A stretch of DNA of 64,000 bases from positions 1,798,001 to 1,862,000 of the forward strand of contig MCGE01000002.1 of assembly GCA_002105175.1 (NCBI GenBank). Reading direction: 5' to 3'. This stretch comes from Absidia repens (Eukaryota; Mucoromycota; Mucoromycetes; Mucorales; Cunninghamellaceae). The translations under genes and the position numbers were made by a program. How positions within the stretch are numbered: position 1 is the first letter of the stretch; each line of letters opens with the position of its first letter. The notes beneath the pieces are model-generated. The model saw only the letters and a list, made by a program, of their open reading frames with translations, made no database searches and was not told where the DNA came from. Shown here piece after piece: positions 60,277 through 64,000 of the stretch.

Positions 60277-61215
60277 ATGGCTGACCAAACCGTCGTTGAA
60301 CAACCTCCCGTAACCGAAAAAGTAGATACCACTACTATCTCCAGCTCGGAAGATGCCTCCGCCACAACAACTAACGATAGCTCAGCCGATCAAATCACCA
60401 CCGTATTCCATGATCGAACGAATTATACCGTCAAGCATCCTCTCCAAAACACCTGGACTTTATGGTTCGATAATCCAGGCAAGAAAGCAAACTCTCAATC
60501 CTGGTCTCAGAACCTGAAGGAAATTGTTTCCATGGATGCTGTGGAAGATTTTTGGGGGTAAGTAAACGGGAGAGGGGGTGGGTTACGAGATGTAGTCATG
60601 ACAATGACTGAACTGACCTTTTTTCTGGATTGCTACTATCTTACAGAGTCTACAACAACATTGTCAAAGTGGATCGTCTTGATACCAGCTCCAATTACCA
60701 TCTCTTCAAAAAAGGTGTCCGACCTGAATGGGAAGATCCAGCTAACGCCAACGGTGGCAAATTCAGTATTCAATTCCCCAGAAATCGAACTGCCGATGCT
60801 ATCAACAACTTCTGGCTTCACACGGTAATAAAACAAACATTATGAATTAGAATCATGTTTCAATAGAGGAAATGCTGATCAGAATATGCCACTTATTATT
60901 AGATTTTGGCTATGATTGGCGAACAATTTGCTTTCGAAGACGAAGTGTGTGGTGCTGTGGTATCAGTTCGAAAGGTATTTTTCAGAATTGCTTTATGGAT
61001 CAAGACGTCCAACAATGAAGAAATTGTCAAACGCATTGGGTAAGAAAGGAATAGATTGATCATGGGCCGGAATGAAAGGGGGTATCTAACAGTGAATCAT
61101 TGTTTATAGGCAACAGCTGAAAGAATTCTTAGAAGTACCTCCTAACCTACAAGTGGAATTTGCTCCTCATGGTGATGCTGCTCCTGGCGCAAAGCAAGAA
61201 CGAATAGTTATTTAG
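60277..61215 (+). CDS. EIF4E: Translation initiation factor eIF4E (mRNA cap-binding protein)
   Basis: Exons 60277-60557, 60647-60824, 60903-61039 and 61110-61215 encode 233 residues. A Thr/Ser/Asp-rich N-terminal tail of about 50 residues precedes the fold (HPLQNTWTLWFDNPGKKANS). Cap-sandwich tryptophans are present in NSQSWSQNL and PEWEDP, with the acidic partner Glu after the second. DAVEDFWGVYNNI supplies the eIF4G/4E-BP-binding Trp. The third cap-region Trp is in RIALWIKTS. Two departures from the usual sequence are seen: GGKFSIQ where GGRW is normal, and VRKVFFRIALW where a small GD or GN loop usually separates the cap-phosphate-binding basic residues. It binds the 5' cap and recruits eIF4G. 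It could be the main eIF4E or a variant paralogue. Confidence 0.94.
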
Positions 61216-61607
61216 TTTACCATAGTTGAAATGTAGTATAGGATAGTTTAGTATGGCGTATCATCTTTATTGTGTAAAAAATCGAAAAAAACAAACGAAA
61301 AACTTCATTGCAAATAAAAGAATATTTTTACAAACCATGCTTTGTTATCCAATACGACTTTCTATGGGGATTTATAATTTAATATACTGTGCAATTTTTA
61401 TCTGATTTTTTTGTCGTCCGAAGGTGCACCTACAGGTCAAGTCGGAGCACCCGGAGTTGAAGCGGCTCCCTCTTGGCATGACCCAGCTCTGAATTTTTTC
61501 CCTTTTTTTACATATATATATATTTCTCTTTCTCTCTATTTTTATTTTTATTTTTATTTTATTTTTATTTCTGCTTTATACACCATTCCTATCTTTGACA
61601 TTTTTGA
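61216..61607. other. eIF4E 3' flank and transcription factor leader
   Basis: AATAAAAGAATA (about 61313) is a probable eIF4E polyadenylation signal. A short GC-rich island at about 61410-61490 stands out and reads SSEGAPTGQVGAPGVEAAPS in one frame. It is followed by (TATTTT)n leader sequence before the ATG at 61608. Its status is unresolved. Confidence 0.45.
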
Positions 61608-64000
61608 ATGCACGTCTTCCCTTCATTTGGACTCTTAGGATCAACTTCTCAGGAAGCAGTGAATTCCCAATTGATCGAAAAACGACAACATGAAAACAGT
61701 AATGTTATCACCTTCCAGCATTACACTCTTGACAGTACCCGAGAAAGCAACAGTAAAGGCAGCAGTAGAAATAAAAGACCACGGATCGGCAACGCGTGCG
61801 ACCAATGCAAAAAGAAGAAGAAGGCATGTACTGGTGAACGACCTTGTGTATCTTGCATGAAGAAGAATTTAGCTTGCCATTATGTGGACGATACACTTGT
61901 CCGGACGCCTCCTAATGACGTAAAACAACCAAAACAACCAGGACTCAATATCACCCCTTCTGACGACACCTGTCATACTGTCATGACAACAACACCTTCA
62001 ACTACTCTTCGCCCTGCAGTTCAGTTTGTATACAACTACCCAGCATCAGCACAACAGCAAATATCGCCACCACCACCACCATTACCTCCTGCCCCTCCTT
62101 CTCAGTCACCCAACGATAAATCAGATGCCAGCTTCTCCAACTTATTTATTCAAGATCCTTACCTCAACTCTTTTGGCTATTTTGGAGGCTCGTCTGTGTT
62201 TTCTGCGGAACCCCGTTCACCAAATCCCACCTCTACGAAGATCATCTGCCACACTTCCCCTTCTCAAATTCTGAGTCACATGAATATCACCACACGGGAT
62301 CAACATTACCTACTTGGTGTTTATTGTCAAAATGTTGATACGTTTTATCCGGTCTTCAGTTTGGATTACCTCAAGGACCAGTTGAACTCTCCGCCATCAC
62401 CATCGACTCGTGCAACTTCACTCAACGCTCTCTTCTTTTGTGCCTTATTTGCTCGGGCTGCCTATCTGGTGCGAAACAACAGAGCTTCAAATAATTTGAT
62501 GTATGGACAAATCAGCACACACTTTCTTTCTCACGCTCAATACATTCGGGATAGCTATCTGGATGATCCATCTCCCACTTGTAGTACCGTGTTGGCTTTA
62601 CTAATCATGGCAAATCATTTGGAATGCAATAGACTGCGCCATCAACTCCCTGTCGCTTGGAAATTGGTTGGGGAAGCTTGTACTGCAGCGGTGACTATGG
62701 GATTGCATGCTCAGGAACCTTTGAAAATGGACTCAACTTTGTATCAGCTTCGCCTTCGTACCTTCTGGTTGACTTTTATCACCGATTACACTATCAAGTC
62801 AATTCATGGTAGGCCCTTTCTATTTGATGAAATGGACATGTAAGCGTAATATTAAAATAAAGGGTGTACAAAAAAAAGTCACATGCACTTTTACTTATTT
62901 ATTTATGTTTATTTACCTATAGATCTATGGACGATAAAGACATTCGCGGAAAACATCCAGACCAGCTACAATGCACTGACAAAGATGACGGCGATACTCA
63001 ACTTTGGATTGATGTACTCAAATCTACTATCTCATTTTGCAAAGGCGCTAAAAAAATCATCAAATTCAATTACTCACCGCAACAAAAAATGGATCAAAAT
63101 CATTCTGTAAGTAAAACTGATAGCAGAAGGTTGTAAAAAAAAAAAGAAAAAAAAAATAGGACTAACTTAGCACTTAATATCATATGTAGTACTACCGAGG
63201 TTATTTAATGACAATGGACCACTGGATTTATGGCGCCGCCAAAAACGACACCTCGATACAGCGACACAACATTAACGCTGACGATAGCTCGGAAAATGAA
63301 AAACGACAACACTTTCAAGAAATGACTCCTCCAGCGGATGTAGATTTGACGATCTTCCGAAAACGACGACTGAGACAACTGAACGATCTATTCTTTTATA
63401 CTGATGCGATGCTTTTGCACAAACGATATATGGATGATGATACCTACAAGCATGAATCAAGATCAGTGTCTCTGGAAATATGCCACCGAGCAGCTGGACG
63501 TGCGATACATATGGCAAGTGAACTATCAGTTGAAGATTTGGAATCATTATCAACATGCCCTGTGGCACTCTATGCACTGGTCATGGCTTTACAATTACTG
63601 GGGTGTATATTCTCACGAAGGAATGGTCAGCAAGGATCCATGGTGGCGGAGGCTGAACTGCTATTTGAAAAAGGCTACCATGTTTTGCATCAACTGCCCG
63701 TCTTCCAGAATCCTCAGTCGATGATGTATGACACTTTGTATTGTCTTTGGGACTTCTACGATGAATATTGTGCTACTAAGGGCCAACAACAGCTCAGTGG
63801 GGAAATACTACTTCGAAAGCCGATTATCAACAACTCCTGGTCCTGTGATTTCGATCATCCTTTCAATGCCTTTCTTGACACTGGCGGGGTTCCTTCTTTT
63901 ATGAACCAATTATTGTCCACATCAACAACAAACCCAACACCAACGACATCTTCTATGATAACAGAATCGAAGCACTCTCAAGAAACTGTTGAATCTGATT
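61608..64000 (+). CDS. Zn2Cys6 fungal transcription factor (3' end beyond window)
   Basis: Exons 61608-62839, 62923-63106 and 63190 to the window end give at least 742 residues with no stop. The binuclear cluster lies at residues 64-90: CDQCKKKKKACTGERPCVSC then MKKNLAC, i.e. CX2CX6CX5CX2CX6C. It is preceded by a basic RNKRPRIGNA and followed by a linker with a proline-rich run (PPPPPLPPAPP). The fungal_trans middle homology region begins near HMNITTRDQHYLLGVYCQNV. It continues through FYPVFSLDYLKDQLNS, RAAYLVRNNR, VLALLIMANHLECNRLRHQL and VGEACTAAVTMGLHAQEPLK, ending with LRTFWLTFITDYTIKSIHGR. Xylanase-regulator and Gal4-type proteins share this plan. Nuclear DNA binding to CGG motifs is expected; targets unknown. 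The sequence is truncated by the window edge, not broken. Confidence 0.93.

Overview
The window is nuclear DNA from a filamentous fungus. It is AT-rich and packed with poly(A)/poly(T) runs. It holds about twenty intron-bearing genes with short GT..AG introns (mostly 50-160 nt, donor usually GTAAGT) and short intergenic gaps. Fungus-type products (Rieske protein, CDC48, Spa2-type polarisome scaffold, Mcp1-like membrane protein, Zn2Cys6 and GATA factors, GPI-anchored Cys-rich protein), the long Gln/Asn/Ser runs and the gene architecture suggest an early-diverging lineage such as Mucoromycota (Mucorales). That placement is an inference from style and protein content, not a database match. All gene models below were assembled by hand from splice sites and reading-frame continuity; exon coordinates are given for each, and the frames close exactly across the junctions.

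Layout. 0.4-3.5 kb: a four-helix membrane protein (+) converging on a dual-specificity phosphatase (-). 3.5-5.8 kb: gene-free, with a copy of a dispersed repeat. 5.8-9.4 kb: a Stm1/SERBP1-type mRNA-binding protein and an S6K/Psk1-like AGC kinase (both -). 10.4-11.2 kb: second repeat copy. 11.6-15.3 kb: a small membrane protein (-) divergent from a TMEM198-like protein (+), followed by a seven-helix receptor (+). 17.7-19.0 kb: GATA factor (+). 20-24.4 kb: a poorly coding stretch with two more repeat copies and two gene-like fragments. 25-30 kb: GPI protein (-), Rieske protein (-) divergent from a PITH-domain protein (+), then an Mcp1-like protein (-). 30.2-35.9 kb: an arginyl-tRNA synthetase-like protein with degenerate active-site motifs (-), divergent from CDC48 (+). 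37-47.4 kb: Spa2 (+) converging on a very long kinesin (-), with a repeat copy between them. 49-52 kb: PXA-PX-nexin sorting nexin (-). 53.5-54.9 kb: RPS18 (-) divergent from mitochondrial ribosomal protein mS38 (+). 55.8-56.6 kb: double-core repeat copy. 56.8-59.6 kb: long disordered protein (-). 60.3-61.2 kb: eIF4E (+). 61.6 kb to the end: Zn2Cys6 transcription factor, cut by the window edge.

The genes are mostly housekeeping and do not form a cluster. Several share short divergent promoters that pair related functions: RPS18 with mS38 (cytosolic and mitochondrial small-subunit proteins), and CDC48 with the ArgRS-like protein. No CRISPR array, rRNA, tRNA or intact transposase was recognised.

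The most unusual structures are (1) a dispersed repeat of roughly 0.4-0.9 kb with at least six members here, sharing a CCCGCCCACGTG-like box, a pyrimidine tract, a conserved core and AATAAA-bearing modules in a fixed order, which looks like an undescribed transcribed or LTR-like family; and (2) the ArgRS paralogue that keeps the fold signatures but has lost both class I catalytic motifs.
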